From assembly GCA_963780345.1 (NCBI GenBank), contig CAWABU010000006.1, positions 496,001 to 560,000 on the forward strand: a DNA stretch of 64,000 bases, in the 5' to 3' direction. A program made the translations under genes and the position numbers. The notes below the pieces were generated by a model. The model made no database searches. It saw nothing but the letters and a program-made list of their open reading frames with translations, and was not told the DNA's origin. Origin of the DNA: PALSA-693 sp963780345. GTDB taxonomy: Bacteria > Actinomycetota > Acidimicrobiia > Acidimicrobiales > Palsa-688. Positions 17,125-26,682 of the stretch are shown piece by piece (the first letter of the stretch is position 1; each line of letters opens with the position of its first letter).

Positions 17125-18528
17125 ATGCAAATGGCACACCGATCATGGTGGGAAAAAACCAGACCACGTCAGGCAGGAGTGCGGGGAATAGTGATCCTGG
17201 TCGGCGGGGCCGCCCTGGCGCTGTCTGCGTGCGGGAGCAGCAGCCATACCTCGAGCGGCACGACCACCCAGACCACCGCGTCCTCGCCCGCCGCCCCGGC
17301 CACCACCGCGGCGGCCCCGGGCACGAGTCAGGCCGGCACCATCCAATGGTGGGCCAGCCCCATCACGACGAGCGGCACCGACCCGCGGACGGTCCTGATT
17401 TCGGCCTTCGAGAAGCAGTACCCCAACATCCACGTCCAACTGGTCTCCGCACCCAACGACACCGACACCAACCGGGCCGCACTCACAACCCAGATCTCTG
17501 GCGGTTCGGCCCATCCCGACGTCTACATGGGCGACGTCATCTGGCCGGCCCAGTTCGGGGCCCATCAGCTGGCCGCCCCGCTGTCGGACTACGCGCCGCA
17601 AAGCTATTGGAACACCTTTGCCCCGGGCCTGGTGGCGGGCGCCACCTACAAGGGCAAGGTGTACGGTGCCCCGTTCTTCGAGGACCAGGGCTTCCTTTAT
17701 TACCGCAAGGATCTGCTCACGGCCGCCGGGCTGTCGCCTCCGACCACCTTCGAGCAGCTGTTGACCGACGCCCAGACGCTGCAGAAGGCCGGCAAGGTGA
17801 AATACGGATTCGTCTGGCAGGGGGCGTCCTATGAAGGCACCACCTGTAACTTCATGGAGTACCTGACCAGCGCCGGCGGCACCGTGCTCAACAGCTCCGC
17901 CACCAGTTCCACCGTCAACTCGCCGCAGGCCCTGCAGGCGCTGACCTTCATGAAGAGCCTGATCACCTCCGGGGTGACCCCGGCGGCGGTTTCGACCTTC
18001 CAGGAATCGCAGGCCATGGCGGCCTTCTCGGCCGGTCAGTCCGCTTTCCTCCGCAACTGGGACTACGCCTACTCGAACTCGCAGTCGGCCGGCTCCTCGG
18101 TGATCGGGAAAGTCGGGGTCGAGCCCATGCCGACGTTTACCGGGCACCCCACTCCGGGCTACTCGAACATCGGCGGCTGGAACCTTTTTGTCAACCCGCA
18201 CAGCGCCAACAAGGCGGCTGACCTGACCTTCATCAGGTGGATGACCGGAACCCAGGCCCAGACCATCCTGGCCACGCAATTCTCCGAGATTCCCACCAAT
18301 CAGGCGGTCCGGACCTCGCCGGCGGTCGTGGGCCACAATGCCGTCCTGGCGGTCGTTCCCCGTACCCGGCTGGTTCCCCGCCCGGCCCAGACGCCGAACT
18401 ACCCCGCGGTCAGCCAGGCCATCTACCAGAACGTCAATGCCGTGCTGGCCGGGTCGGAATCGCCGCAGTCGGCGCTGCATTCCATGAACTCCGGCATCAA
18501 CACCGCACTCTCAGGCTCGGGCCTGTAA
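17125..18528 (+). CDS. Sugar ABC transporter substrate-binding lipoprotein
   Basis: 467 residues with an SD sequence (GAGGAGAGGAAGG) just before the ATG. The signal peptide ends in the lipobox LALSACGSS, so the mature protein is lipid-anchored. The rest is a family 1 binding protein (IQWWASPI, YGAPFFEDQGFLYYRKDLL, PTTFEQLLTDAQTLQ) similar to maltose/trehalose or multiple-sugar binders. A Ser/Thr/Ala linker follows the lipid anchor. It is followed by two permeases and a GH13 enzyme, pointing to an alpha-glucoside substrate. Confidence 0.93.
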   Translation: MQMAHRSWWEKTRPRQAGVRGIVILVGGAALALSACGSSSHTSSGTTTQTTASSPAAPATTAAAPGTSQAGTIQWWASPITTSGTDPRTVLISAFEKQYPNIHVQLVSAPNDTDTNRAALTTQISGGSAHPDVYMGDVIWPAQFGAHQLAAPLSDYAPQSYWNTFAPGLVAGATYKGKVYGAPFFEDQGFLYYRKDLLTAAGLSPPTTFEQLLTDAQTLQKAGKVKYGFVWQGASYEGTTCNFMEYLTSAGGTVLNSSATSSTVNSPQALQALTFMKSLITSGVTPAAVSTFQESQAMAAFSAGQSAFLRNWDYAYSNSQSAGSSVIGKVGVEPMPTFTGHPTPGYSNIGGWNLFVNPHSANKAADLTFIRWMTGTQAQTILATQFSEIPTNQAVRTSPAVVGHNAVLAVVPRTRLVPRPAQTPNYPAVSQAIYQNVNAVLAGSESPQSALHSMNSGINTALSGSGL

Positions 18529-18543
18529 TCCCCTCCGGTCGAC

Positions 18544-18570
18544 GGGGACCGGGCCGAGCGCCCGGTTCCC
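18544..18570 (+). promoter_or_regulatory. Intercistronic hairpin after the binding-protein gene
   Basis: GGGGACCGGGC (18544-18554) and GCCCGGTTCCC (18560-18570) pair over 11 bp with one G-T wobble and a 5-nt loop. It lies 16 bp after the stop codon and 50 bp before the first permease. Such structures between a binding protein and its permeases commonly stabilise the upstream mRNA and limit readthrough, giving excess binding protein. Confidence 0.6.
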
Positions 18571-18619
18571 GCCGCCGGTGTCCCATCGACCACCTTTCGC
18601 TGGCACCAGAGGAGCAGGC

Positions 18620-19585
18620 ATGTCCACCACCCAGACCGAAGTCGCAACTCCTCCGAGTCCCCCACCCACTTCGACGCGTCCGGTCGGCAAACCGGACCAC
18701 AACCGACGGGTCCTGGCCCGGTTGGGGTGGGGGTTCTCGACCCCGGCTCTGATCGTCGTGCTGGCCGTGACGATCTTTCCGATCGTCTACTCGGTCATCA
18801 TGAGCTTCTCCCACGTCAATGTGCTGGGTAGCGGCTTCAAGCTGTCGGGGTTCCCCACCACCGCCAACTACTCGGTGCTCATCCACAGTGAGACGTGGCG
18901 CTATGCCCTGTTCTTCACCATCATCTACACCATCGTCACCGTGCTGGTTGAGGTCATCCTCGGCACCGCCATCGCCCTGGTGCTCGAGCGCCTGGTCCGG
19001 GGTCGAGGTCTGATGATGGCGCTCCTCCTGATCCCCTGGTCATTGATCACGGTGATCTCGGCCCAGCTGTGGTCGTACATCTACAACCCGGTGTACGGCA
19101 TCGCCGATTACATCTTCGGAAAGCTCGGACTGGGCCACCCGCTCTTCCTGGGCACACCCACTCCCGCCATCATCTCCATGATGGTGGCCGACATCTGGAA
19201 GACCACCCCGTTTGTGGCCATCATCGTGCTGGCCGGCCTGGTCATGCTCCCGCAGGATGTCTACGAAGCGGCCGAGGTCGATGGCGCCTCGGGGTGGGCC
19301 ACGTTCTGGCGCATCACCTTTCCATTGCTGCGGCCGACGATCGCCCTGGCGGTACTCTTCCGGGTGCTGCAGGCCTTCGGCCTGTTCGACCTGCCCTTCG
19401 TCCTCACCCAGGGCGGCCCTGGTCATGCGACCACTTCCCTCGCCATCCTGGGTTACAAGGCCATGTTCCAGGACCTGGCTTTCGGGCCGGGTGCGGCGGT
19501 CGCCACCAGCACGGCCCTGCTGGTGCTGCTCGGCTGCCTGCTGTTTTTGAAGGTGTTCCGCGCTCAGGTCGGACAGGAGCAATAG
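18620..19585 (+). CDS. Sugar ABC transporter permease 1 (MalF-type)
   Basis: 321 residues; the ATG at 18620 follows GAGGAGCAGG. After a polar Thr/Pro-rich N-terminus (about 40 residues) come six membrane helices, starting at LIVVLAVTIFPIVYSVIMSFS. The inner-membrane EAA loop is present as YEAAEVDGASGWATFWRITFPLLRP, which contacts the ATPase. It ends 2 bp before the next permease start and pairs with it to form the channel for the lipoprotein-bound sugar. Confidence 0.93.
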   Translation: MSTTQTEVATPPSPPPTSTRPVGKPDHNRRVLARLGWGFSTPALIVVLAVTIFPIVYSVIMSFSHVNVLGSGFKLSGFPTTANYSVLIHSETWRYALFFTIIYTIVTVLVEVILGTAIALVLERLVRGRGLMMALLLIPWSLITVISAQLWSYIYNPVYGIADYIFGKLGLGHPLFLGTPTPAIISMMVADIWKTTPFVAIIVLAGLVMLPQDVYEAAEVDGASGWATFWRITFPLLRPTIALAVLFRVLQAFGLFDLPFVLTQGGPGHATTSLAILGYKAMFQDLAFGPGAAVATSTALLVLLGCLLFLKVFRAQVGQEQ

Positions 19586-19587
19586 CC

Positions 19588-20433
19588 ATGCGCAATCGCA
19601 AACGCGTCGGTTGGCACCGCTACATCAACGGGGTCAGCATCTCCAGCACTCTGGTCATCCTCTTTGTGCTTCTCCCCCTCTACTGGATGGTGACCACCAG
19701 CTTCAAGACCACCGCGGGGGTCGGGGCCACCCCGCCGCAGCTCTTTCCCCATCCGCTTACCACCCAGAATTACCACGTGGCGTTCAGCCAGTACACCTTT
19801 GGGCGGTACATCATCAATTCGCTCATTGTCGCGGTGGTCTCCACGGTGGTGGTGCTATCCCTCGGCACGCTGGCGGGCTACGCCCTGGGACGGCTGCCCA
19901 TGCGAGGCAAGTTTCCCATTCTGGTGGGGTTGCTCATGATCTCGGTGTTCCCGGCGATCGCGGTGGTTGCTCCCCTCTATCTGCTCCTGCGCGATCTCCA
20001 CTGGCTCAACAGCTATCAGGCCCTGATCCTGCCCTACGCGGCTTTCAACCTGCCGTTCGCCATCTGGATCCTGCGCAACTACATGCTGGGGATCCCGAAG
20101 GAGATGGAGGAGACCGGCCGCATCGATGGGGCCGGTCCACTGCGGACGGTCTGGTCGATCGTGCTGCCTCAGGCTCTGCCCGGGCTGTTTACCGCCGGTG
20201 TCTTCACGTTCACCGCCTGCTGGACGGAGTTCCTCATGGCGCTGACCTTCAACAGCGTCAACAACTTCCGCACCATCCCGGTTGGCATCGCCCTTTTCGG
20301 AGCCCAGTTCACCATCCCCTACGGGATCATCTTCGCCGCTTCTGTGGTGGCTGTCGTGCCGATCGCCGTCCTGGTGCTGGTGTTCCGCAAGTCGGTGGTG
20401 TCCGGACTCACCTCGGGGGCCGTGAAAGGGTGA
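19588..20433 (+). CDS. Sugar ABC transporter permease 2 (MalG-type)
   Basis: 281 residues with six membrane helices. The EAA loop reads MEETGRIDGAGPLRTVWSIVLPQALPG. The N-terminal YWMVTTSFKT and the closing VFRKSVVSGLTSGAVKG are typical of MalG/LacG-like permeases. Start and stop are tightly packed: it begins 2 bp after permease 1 and its TGA overlaps the GTG of the GH13 gene, so translation of the two is coupled. Confidence 0.93.
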   Translation: MRNRKRVGWHRYINGVSISSTLVILFVLLPLYWMVTTSFKTTAGVGATPPQLFPHPLTTQNYHVAFSQYTFGRYIINSLIVAVVSTVVVLSLGTLAGYALGRLPMRGKFPILVGLLMISVFPAIAVVAPLYLLLRDLHWLNSYQALILPYAAFNLPFAIWILRNYMLGIPKEMEETGRIDGAGPLRTVWSIVLPQALPGLFTAGVFTFTACWTEFLMALTFNSVNNFRTIPVGIALFGAQFTIPYGIIFAASVVAVVPIAVLVLVFRKSVVSGLTSGAVKG

Positions 20434-22016
20434 CCCCGGGCAGCAATGGCCCCCCGTGGTGGCAAGGGGGTTCGATTTACCAGATCTACGTCAGGTCCTG
20501 GTACGACCCCGACGGCAAGGGCCATGGCGATCTCCGCGGTGTCATCGACAAGCTCGATTACCTGGCCTGGCTCGGCGTGGACGGCATCTGGCTGTCGCCC
20601 ACCATGCCGTCGCCGGATGAGGACTGGGGCTACGACGTCGCCGACTATGTCGGCGTACACCCCGCGCTCGGCACCACCGCCGATCTCGACCGGCTGGTCG
20701 CCGACGCCGGGGCCCGGGGGATCGCCGTCCTGCTCGACCTGGTGCCCAATCACACCAGCTCCCTCCACCCTTGGTTCGTCGAGGCCCGATCGGGGCGGGG
20801 GGCGCAGCATCGCGACTGGTACGTGTGGGCCGATCCCGCCCCGGGCGGTGGGCCACCCAACAACTGGCTGGACAGCACCGGCGATTCGGCCTGGACGCTC
20901 GACGCCGCCAGCGGCCAGTACTACCTGCACAACTTCCTGGCCAGCCAACCCGACCTCAACTGGTACAACCCCGAGGTCAGGGCGGCCTTCGAGGCCATCA
21001 TGCGATTCTGGTTTGACCGCGGGATCGCAGGCTTTCGCATCGACGTCGCCCATGGGCTCTTCCACGACGACCGGCTACGAGACAACCCCATGGGTGAGGA
21101 ACGGCCGGACGCCCGCTTCGGCCAGCAAGAGGTCTACAGCAAGAATCGCCCTGAGGTCCACGGGCTGTACCGAGCCTGGCGAAAACTGGCCGACAGCTAC
21201 CACCCCCCCGAGCTCCTCCTGGGCGAGACCTTCGTGCTCGACGTGGACCGCATGGCCTCCTACTACGGCGACAATGACGAGCTCCAGCTGGCCTTCAATT
21301 TCCCTTTCCTCTTCTCGGACTTCTCGGCGCCGGCCCTCCGGTCCATGGTGGCTGCCACCCTCCGCCGGCTACCGGCGGGCGCCTGCCCGGCATGGACCGG
21401 TTCCAATCACGACGTGCCCCGCTTCACGACCAGATGGTGTGCGGGCGACGAGCGGAAGATCCGCTTGGCCCTGCTCGTGCTCGGCAGCCTCCCGGGCACC
21501 GTCGTCCTGTATTACGGCGACGAGATCGGCATGGAGAACGTGGAAATCCCCGACGAGGGACTGCTGGACCGCATGACGTCGAACATTCCGGGCCGGTTTC
21601 GGCGCGATAGCGCCCGGACGCCTATGCAGTGGTCTTCCGCTCCGGGCGCCGGCTTCACGCCGCCGGACGTTCGCCCCTGGCTGCCTTTTGGGGACTACCG
21701 GCGCCGTAACGTGGAGGATCAAGCGCGGGACCCGTCGTCGATGCTCTCGCTCTGCCGGCGGCTGCTCCAGCTCCGGCACGAGCATCTCGGACCCGGCGTG
21801 GCGACCTACGAGGAGATGCCCGCACCCGATCAGCAATGGGTGTATCGCACGGGCGATCTGATCGTCGCTGCCAATTTCTCCGACGAAATGACGACCGCAG
21901 CCGGGCCGGGCGCGGATGTTTTGCTGTCGACGTTCGCGCCGCAGGGCAATGGCGCAGCCGCAGGGCCGAGTCTTCAACTCCGACCGTGGGAGGGCGTGAT
22001 CATGGCGGGGGGCTGA
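20430..22016 (+). CDS. GH13 alpha-glucosidase (oligo-1,6-glucosidase/trehalose-type)
   Basis: 528 residues from a GTG that overlaps the permease stop (GTGA). All four GH13 regions are visible: DLVPNHTS (I), GFRIDVAH with the nucleophile Asp (II), LLGETFV with the acid Glu (III), and TGSNHDVPR (IV). There is no signal peptide, so it acts in the cytoplasm on the sugar brought in by the transporter. The QIYVRSWYD opening and region II sequence suit enzymes on short alpha-1,4/1,6-glucosides; exact specificity cannot be read. Confidence 0.92.
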   Translation: MTPGSNGPPWWQGGSIYQIYVRSWYDPDGKGHGDLRGVIDKLDYLAWLGVDGIWLSPTMPSPDEDWGYDVADYVGVHPALGTTADLDRLVADAGARGIAVLLDLVPNHTSSLHPWFVEARSGRGAQHRDWYVWADPAPGGGPPNNWLDSTGDSAWTLDAASGQYYLHNFLASQPDLNWYNPEVRAAFEAIMRFWFDRGIAGFRIDVAHGLFHDDRLRDNPMGEERPDARFGQQEVYSKNRPEVHGLYRAWRKLADSYHPPELLLGETFVLDVDRMASYYGDNDELQLAFNFPFLFSDFSAPALRSMVAATLRRLPAGACPAWTGSNHDVPRFTTRWCAGDERKIRLALLVLGSLPGTVVLYYGDEIGMENVEIPDEGLLDRMTSNIPGRFRRDSARTPMQWSSAPGAGFTPPDVRPWLPFGDYRRRNVEDQARDPSSMLSLCRRLLQLRHEHLGPGVATYEEMPAPDQQWVYRTGDLIVAANFSDEMTTAAGPGADVLLSTFAPQGNGAAAGPSLQLRPWEGVIMAGG

Positions 22017-22077
22017 CGGCGTTTGGGATCGCCGAACGACACTGGTTGGTGGACGAGAAGAGAGAAAAGGATCGAGC

Positions 22078-23235
22078 ATGGCCACAGTGGTGATGAATCA
22101 AGTGACCAAGGTGTACCCGAACGGCTTTGAGGCGGTGCACCAGCTGAACCTCGATGTCGCCGAAGGGGAATTTATGGTGCTGGTCGGGCCCTCGGGATGC
22201 GGCAAGACGACGGCGCTGCGCATGGTGGCCGGCCTGGAGGACATCACCGCCGGGACGCTGGAGATCGGCGGCAAGGTCGTCAACGACAAGTCCCCGAAGG
22301 AACGGGACATCGCCATGGTCTTCCAGAACTACGCCCTCTATCCGCACATGACCGTGGCCCAGAACATCGGCTTCGCCCTCAAGGTGGCCAAGCGACCGAA
22401 GGCCGAGATCGACGAGAAGGTTCGTAACGCGGCCGACATCCTCGGTCTGACCGAATGGCTCGACCGTAAGCCCGGACAGCTTTCGGGTGGCCAGCGTCAG
22501 CGGGTCGCCATGGGCCGGGCCATTGTCCGCGAGCCGTCGGTCTTCCTGATGGACGAGCCGCTCTCCAATCTGGACGCCAAGCTGCGCGTCCAGATGCGAT
22601 CTGAAGTCAGCCACATCCAGCGCCACCTCGGCGTGGCCACCCTGTACGTGACCCACGATCAGGTCGAAGCCATGACCATGGGTGATCAGGTGGCGGTGTT
22701 GCGTACGGGGTACCTCCAGCAGGTCGACAAGCCCCAGGTGCTCTACGACCACCCGGTCAACCTGTTTGTGGCCGCCTTTATCGGGTCACCGTCCATGAAT
22801 CTGTACCGGGTCACGCTGGGCGACGGGGTCCACTCCCTGCAACTCGGCTCGCAGACCGTCAGCCTCCCCGACGCCGTGGCCGCGGCCCATCCCGGCCTGA
22901 CCAGGTATGTCGGCCGCGAGCTCGCCGTCGGACTCCGGCCCGAGCACCTGCCCATACCGCTCGATGGCGAGACCGGCCCAACCATGGAAGGCGACGTGGG
23001 CCTGGTGGAGGCGCTCGGCTCCGAGCTTCTGGTCCACTTCCGCATCGATGCCAAGCAGGTGGTGGCCGAGGGGGCAGGCGCCGACGAGGAGGCCGAGCTG
23101 GCCAGCTTCGACGAGGGGGTGGCACGGGTCGACCCGAGGGCCTCGGTCAAGCCGGGCGAGCGCGTCCGGTTCGCCATCGACACGGCTCGCATGCAGTTCT
23201 TCGACCTCGACACGGACCTGGCCATCTGGGACTGA
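22078..23235 (+). CDS. Sugar ABC transporter ATPase (MsmK/UgpC-type)
   Basis: 385 residues. Walker A GPSGCGKTT (about 38-46), signature LSGGQRQR, Walker B VFLMDEPLSNLD and the H-loop Asp-His segment TLYVTHDQVEAMT are intact. A C-terminal MalK-type regulatory OB domain follows (PSMNLYRVTLGD, VGLRPEHL). It follows the GH13 gene by 61 bp with an AAAAGGA ribosome-binding site, and completes the uptake system in the same operon, which many actinobacterial sugar operons lack. Confidence 0.95.
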   Translation: MATVVMNQVTKVYPNGFEAVHQLNLDVAEGEFMVLVGPSGCGKTTALRMVAGLEDITAGTLEIGGKVVNDKSPKERDIAMVFQNYALYPHMTVAQNIGFALKVAKRPKAEIDEKVRNAADILGLTEWLDRKPGQLSGGQRQRVAMGRAIVREPSVFLMDEPLSNLDAKLRVQMRSEVSHIQRHLGVATLYVTHDQVEAMTMGDQVAVLRTGYLQQVDKPQVLYDHPVNLFVAAFIGSPSMNLYRVTLGDGVHSLQLGSQTVSLPDAVAAAHPGLTRYVGRELAVGLRPEHLPIPLDGETGPTMEGDVGLVEALGSELLVHFRIDAKQVVAEGAGADEEAELASFDEGVARVDPRASVKPGERVRFAIDTARMQFFDLDTDLAIWD

Positions 23236-23269
23236 CCCTCCGTCATCGGCCGGTCTGAGGAGTGCGACG

Positions 23270-24058
23270 GTGACCGCCGCGCCGCCCCTGGCGGGACGGG
23301 TCGCGGTGGTCACCGGCGCCAGCCGTCGCGCTGGCATCGGCGCCGGGGTGGCCCGGCGGCTCGTGGCCGACGGCGCCAGCGTGCTGCTGCATTCGTGGTC
23401 GGCTCACGACGAGGAACAGCCATGGGGCGCCGACGCCGGCGGGACGTCGGCCCTCGTGGCCGAACTGCAGAGTCAGGGCGGCCGCGTCGGGCAGGTCAGC
23501 ATCGATTTCGCCGACCCTGAGGGGCCGGCCGAACTGATCGACGCGGCCTGCGAAGCTCTCGGGCCGGTCGACATCCTGGTGGCCAACCACGCCCGCAGCA
23601 GCAGCCAGTCGCTCGAGGAGCTGACCGCAGCAGAGATCGATCTCACCTACGCCGTCAATACCCGCGCCACCCTGCTGTTGATCAAAGCCTTCGCCGCCCG
23701 CCACGACGGGCGGCCCGGAGGCCGGGTGGTGCTCTTCACCTCGGGCCAGTACCACGGGGCCATGCCGTCCGAGCTCCCTTATGTGGCCTCGAAGGGAGCG
23801 CTCCAGCAGCTCACGGCCAGCCTGGCGGCCCACCTGATGCCCCGTGCCATCACCGTCAACTGCGTCGACCCCGGCCCCAACGACACCGGGTACGCCGACG
23901 CCCCCACCTGGGCGGCGGTGGCCGGGAGGATTCCGGGCGGGCGATGGGGCACCCCGGCCGACACGGCCCGGCTCATCGCCTGGTTGGTGAGCGACGAGGC
24001 CAGCTGGGTCACGGGCCAGGTCATCGCATCCGATGGGGGCTGGTCGGCTCTCGGTTGA
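23270..24058 (+). CDS. Short-chain dehydrogenase/reductase (SDR)
   Basis: 262 residues from a GTG preceded by AGGAG. The cofactor motif is TGASRRAGIGAG (atypical spacing with an extra Arg-Ala, as in FabG-related and FabI-like proteins), the NNAG position reads NHAR, and the catalytic Ser, Tyr and Lys fall in FTSGQYHGAM and LPYVASKGAL. The end VTGQVIASDGGWS is standard. It is the last gene of the sugar operon and may oxidise or reduce a sugar-derived product, though this is only positional inference. Confidence 0.88.
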   Translation: MTAAPPLAGRVAVVTGASRRAGIGAGVARRLVADGASVLLHSWSAHDEEQPWGADAGGTSALVAELQSQGGRVGQVSIDFADPEGPAELIDAACEALGPVDILVANHARSSSQSLEELTAAEIDLTYAVNTRATLLLIKAFAARHDGRPGGRVVLFTSGQYHGAMPSELPYVASKGALQQLTASLAAHLMPRAITVNCVDPGPNDTGYADAPTWAAVAGRIPGGRWGTPADTARLIAWLVSDEASWVTGQVIASDGGWSALG

Positions 24059-24073
24059 GGCTCATCAGCCAGA

Positions 24074-24586
24074 ATGGGTGCCGTGACGGCCCGGCGGGTG
24101 TGCCTCCGGTGGGTCCTGGCGGCGACCGGGCTGTGGTTGGCGTTGGGCCTCGCCCTCTCCGGCTGCGGGCGAGGTCCGACCGCGGCCCCGGCGACGACCA
24201 GCCCCGCCGCCTCGACGACCCGTGCCACAACCGCGCCCTCTGCGACCCGGCCGCCAGTGACGACCCCGCCCACGACGGGGTGGAAGCCGGCGGCGCCGCA
24301 GGCCAGCCCCGACGCGGCCGCCGCCTCCCTCGTCGACGCCTGGGCGGCCGGCAACCGGGCCACTGCACGGGCCGTGGCCACTCCGGGAGCCGTGAGCAGC
24401 CTCTTCGCCGTCCCCTATCCGGGTCCCGGGCTGGCGATGTCGCGGGGGTGCAGCACCGCCTTTCCTCCGGTCAAGTGCACCTACGGGCCGCCCGGCGGAG
24501 CCTCGCCCAACGACGCCATCTACGAGCTCTCGGTCTCCCGGACATCCGGGGGGTGGTACGTCAGCGCGGTGCAGGTCCTGTCCTGA
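24074..24586 (+). CDS. Small secreted lipoprotein
   Basis: 170 residues. The signal peptide ends in a lipobox, LALSGCGRG, followed by a Thr/Pro/Ala-rich linker of about 45 residues and a compact C-terminal domain (ASLVDAWAAGNRATARAVAT ... GCSTAFPPVKCTYG ... YELSVSRTSGGWYVSAVQVLS) with two cysteines that could pair. The fold resembles small NTF2-like extracytoplasmic modules, but no family is recognised. Its 3' end overlaps the convergent reductase gene by 67 bp. Confidence 0.75.
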   Translation: MGAVTARRVCLRWVLAATGLWLALGLALSGCGRGPTAAPATTSPAASTTRATTAPSATRPPVTTPPTTGWKPAAPQASPDAAAASLVDAWAAGNRATARAVATPGAVSSLFAVPYPGPGLAMSRGCSTAFPPVKCTYGPPGGASPNDAIYELSVSRTSGGWYVSAVQVLS

Positions 24587-25884
24587 CCGGAAGACGGCAG
24601 CCGGGACTGCCACCGGGCCGGACTGCCACCAGGGAGGGCACCGGCGAACCAGCGGGCCGTCCCGGTGGGGGCGGTCAGGAGGGCCCCGACGTGGGTCGCC
24701 ACGGCGGCGACGCGACGATGCCGGCCGCGGGGGGCACCGTCGAGCAGCTCGTTCCAGAACACCGCCCAGCCTCCCGCCATCGGCTCCACCTGACCGGCGG
24801 CGGTCAACGACCGGGCCAGGACGGCGGCGGCCCGAGGCCGCCCCACCAGCGCCTGCTGCAGGGCAGCCGTGATCCGGTGATAGGGCAGATGGGCGGCGGT
24901 GAGGCGGGCCCGGTACCGGTCTGCGGCGGCCCCACCTCCAGCGAGAATGGCTTCGGCGGCCCAGCGGCCGCTGCGCATGGCCTGGGCGATGCCCTCACCC
25001 TGCAGGGGGTTGACCAGGCCGGCGGCGTCGCCGGCCAGCAAGACCCGGCCGGCGGCCGGACTGGTACCGACCATGCCCATTTTCAGCCAGCCGCCCAGGG
25101 GGCGGGATGGTTGACCGGATCCAGCCGGATCCCACAATCCGAGCCGGCGGAGGTGGGTCAAAAAGGCCGGTAAGGCCCGCGCCGCCGCAGATCCAGCCTG
25201 GCGTCGCTGGCCGGTGGCGATCCCGATGCCGACGTTGGCGCCGCCGTCCGCTCCCGGGAAGACCCAGCCGTAGCCAGGGAACGCCTGCCAGGGCGCCGTC
25301 TCGAGCATCGCAATCACGGGCGCCTCGACCGGCTCGGGGTGATAGCCCCGCACGGCGAAGCCCCACAGCAGACGCTCCGGCTGCACCAGGCCCGCGAGGG
25401 TCGCCACCCGGCTGGTGGCACCGTCGGCGCCGATCACGAAGTCGGCTCGCAACGGAGCCCCGCCGGCGTGGAAGCCTTCCAGGCCGCGTTCCGACCACAG
25501 GGGTTCCTCGGCCCGACCTTTTACGAAGAAGGCGCCGGCGTCACCCGCAGCCCCCTGCAGGGCGGCGTCGAAGTCGGCCCTCCTCGCCGCCACCCCGTAC
25601 CCCGGATAGGTGAGTCCGGCGGCGCTCGGAAGGCCGACCCGCCTCCCGGTCGGGCCTACGACGACCATGGGGCCGAGCCTCGGACCGCCCGGCAGGGGCA
25701 GGCCGAGGTCGTCGAGGAGTTGCACGCCGCGCGGTCCGATGAGATCGCCGCAGGCCTTATCGCGGGGAAAGGCGGCCTTGTCGAGCAGGGCCACCCGGGC
25801 GCCCGCTCGAGCCAGCACCATGGCGGCGACGCTCCCGCCCGGCCCGGCGCCGACGATCAGGACGTCAAATCGGGGCGTCGTCAT
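24520..25884 (-). CDS. Geranylgeranyl reductase family FAD oxidoreductase (MenJ-like)
   Basis: 454 residues from the ATG at 25884. The FAD motif is VLIVGAGPGGSVAAMVLARAG near the start; the family box FPRDKACGD follows, then a second FAD contact VLLAGDAAGLVNPLQGEGI. These are hallmarks of geranylgeranyl reductases. It lies divergently beside a MenG/UbiE-like methyltransferase, an arrangement like mycobacterial menJ near menG. A role saturating the beta isoprene unit of menaquinone is therefore plausible, with archaeal-type lipid reduction or chlorophyll-like roles less so. The last 20 residues overlap the convergent lipoprotein gene. Confidence 0.88.
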   Translation of the reverse strand: MTTPRFDVLIVGAGPGGSVAAMVLARAGARVALLDKAAFPRDKACGDLIGPRGVQLLDDLGLPLPGGPRLGPMVVVGPTGRRVGLPSAAGLTYPGYGVAARRADFDAALQGAAGDAGAFFVKGRAEEPLWSERGLEGFHAGGAPLRADFVIGADGATSRVATLAGLVQPERLLWGFAVRGYHPEPVEAPVIAMLETAPWQAFPGYGWVFPGADGGANVGIGIATGQRRQAGSAAARALPAFLTHLRRLGLWDPAGSGQPSRPLGGWLKMGMVGTSPAAGRVLLAGDAAGLVNPLQGEGIAQAMRSGRWAAEAILAGGGAAADRYRARLTAAHLPYHRITAALQQALVGRPRAAAVLARSLTAAGQVEPMAGGWAVFWNELLDGAPRGRHRRVAAVATHVGALLTAPTGTARWFAGALPGGSPARWQSRLPSSGQDRTCTALTYHPPDVRETESS

Positions 25885-25956
25885 CGGGCCTTTCCTAGCG
25901 CGCCAGGGGCGGAAGCGCTGAAAGCCGGGCGGGTTCTGCGATGCTCTTTGATCGAG

Positions 25957-26682
25957 ATGGCCATCACCGGAGACGGGAACCGCGTCGCCCAGCAGCTGTT
26001 CGCGCCACTGCCCCAGCGGTACGACCTGCTCGCCGAAGTCCTGTCGTTGGGTCAAAACGGCCGGTGGCGAGTCGCCATGGTCGATCAGATCGTGCCCGCC
26101 GCCCCGTCGCGGGTCCTGGATGTGGCCACGGGTACAGCCGGAGTGGCGGTGCAACTGGCGGCCCGGACGGCGGGCACGGTGGTCGGCGCCGACCTCACTT
26201 TGGGCATGCTCCAGGGGGGGCGGCGCCGGCTCGCCGCACTCGGGCTGACCCAGCGCATCCCGCTGGCTGCCGGCCGGGCCGAACAGCTGCCCTTCCCGGA
26301 TGCCAGTTTTGACGCCCTCACCTTCACCTACCTGTTGCGCTACGTCGACGATCCTGGGGCCACGCTCCTGGAGCTCGGCCGGGTGGTCAGGCCGGGCGGG
26401 ACCATGGCCAGCCTGGACTTCCTGGCCCCGCCCCGGCAGTTCTGGCGGGCGTGGTGGTGGATCTACACGCGCGGCGTCCTCCCGGTGGCCGGCCTGGTGA
26501 CCGGTGGCCGGCCGTGGTACCGGGTCGGCCGTTTCCTGGGCCCCAACATCTCGGAGCACTATCGGCGGTTCCCGGTGGCGTCGATCGTGGCGGCCTGGCG
26601 CCGGGCCGGATTCGACGACGTCCGGATCCACACCATGAGCCTCGGTGGGGGGATCGTGATGCGAGGAACGCGCCGGCCGTGA
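25957..26682 (+). CDS. MenG/UbiE-like class I SAM methyltransferase
   Basis: 241 residues. It has the UbiE/MenG layout: FAPLPQRYDLLAEVLSLGQNGRWR at the N-terminus, SAM motif I VLDVATGTAGVAVQLA, motif II LPFPDASFDALTFTYLLRYVDDP, and the C-terminal FLGPNISEHYRRFP and WRRAGFDDVRIHTMSLGGGI typical of demethylmenaquinone methyltransferases. It probably carries out the last methylation in menaquinone synthesis, or a paralogous quinone methylation. The GTG of the next gene overlaps its stop. Confidence 0.85.
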   Translation: MAITGDGNRVAQQLFAPLPQRYDLLAEVLSLGQNGRWRVAMVDQIVPAAPSRVLDVATGTAGVAVQLAARTAGTVVGADLTLGMLQGGRRRLAALGLTQRIPLAAGRAEQLPFPDASFDALTFTYLLRYVDDPGATLLELGRVVRPGGTMASLDFLAPPRQFWRAWWWIYTRGVLPVAGLVTGGRPWYRVGRFLGPNISEHYRRFPVASIVAAWRRAGFDDVRIHTMSLGGGIVMRGTRRP

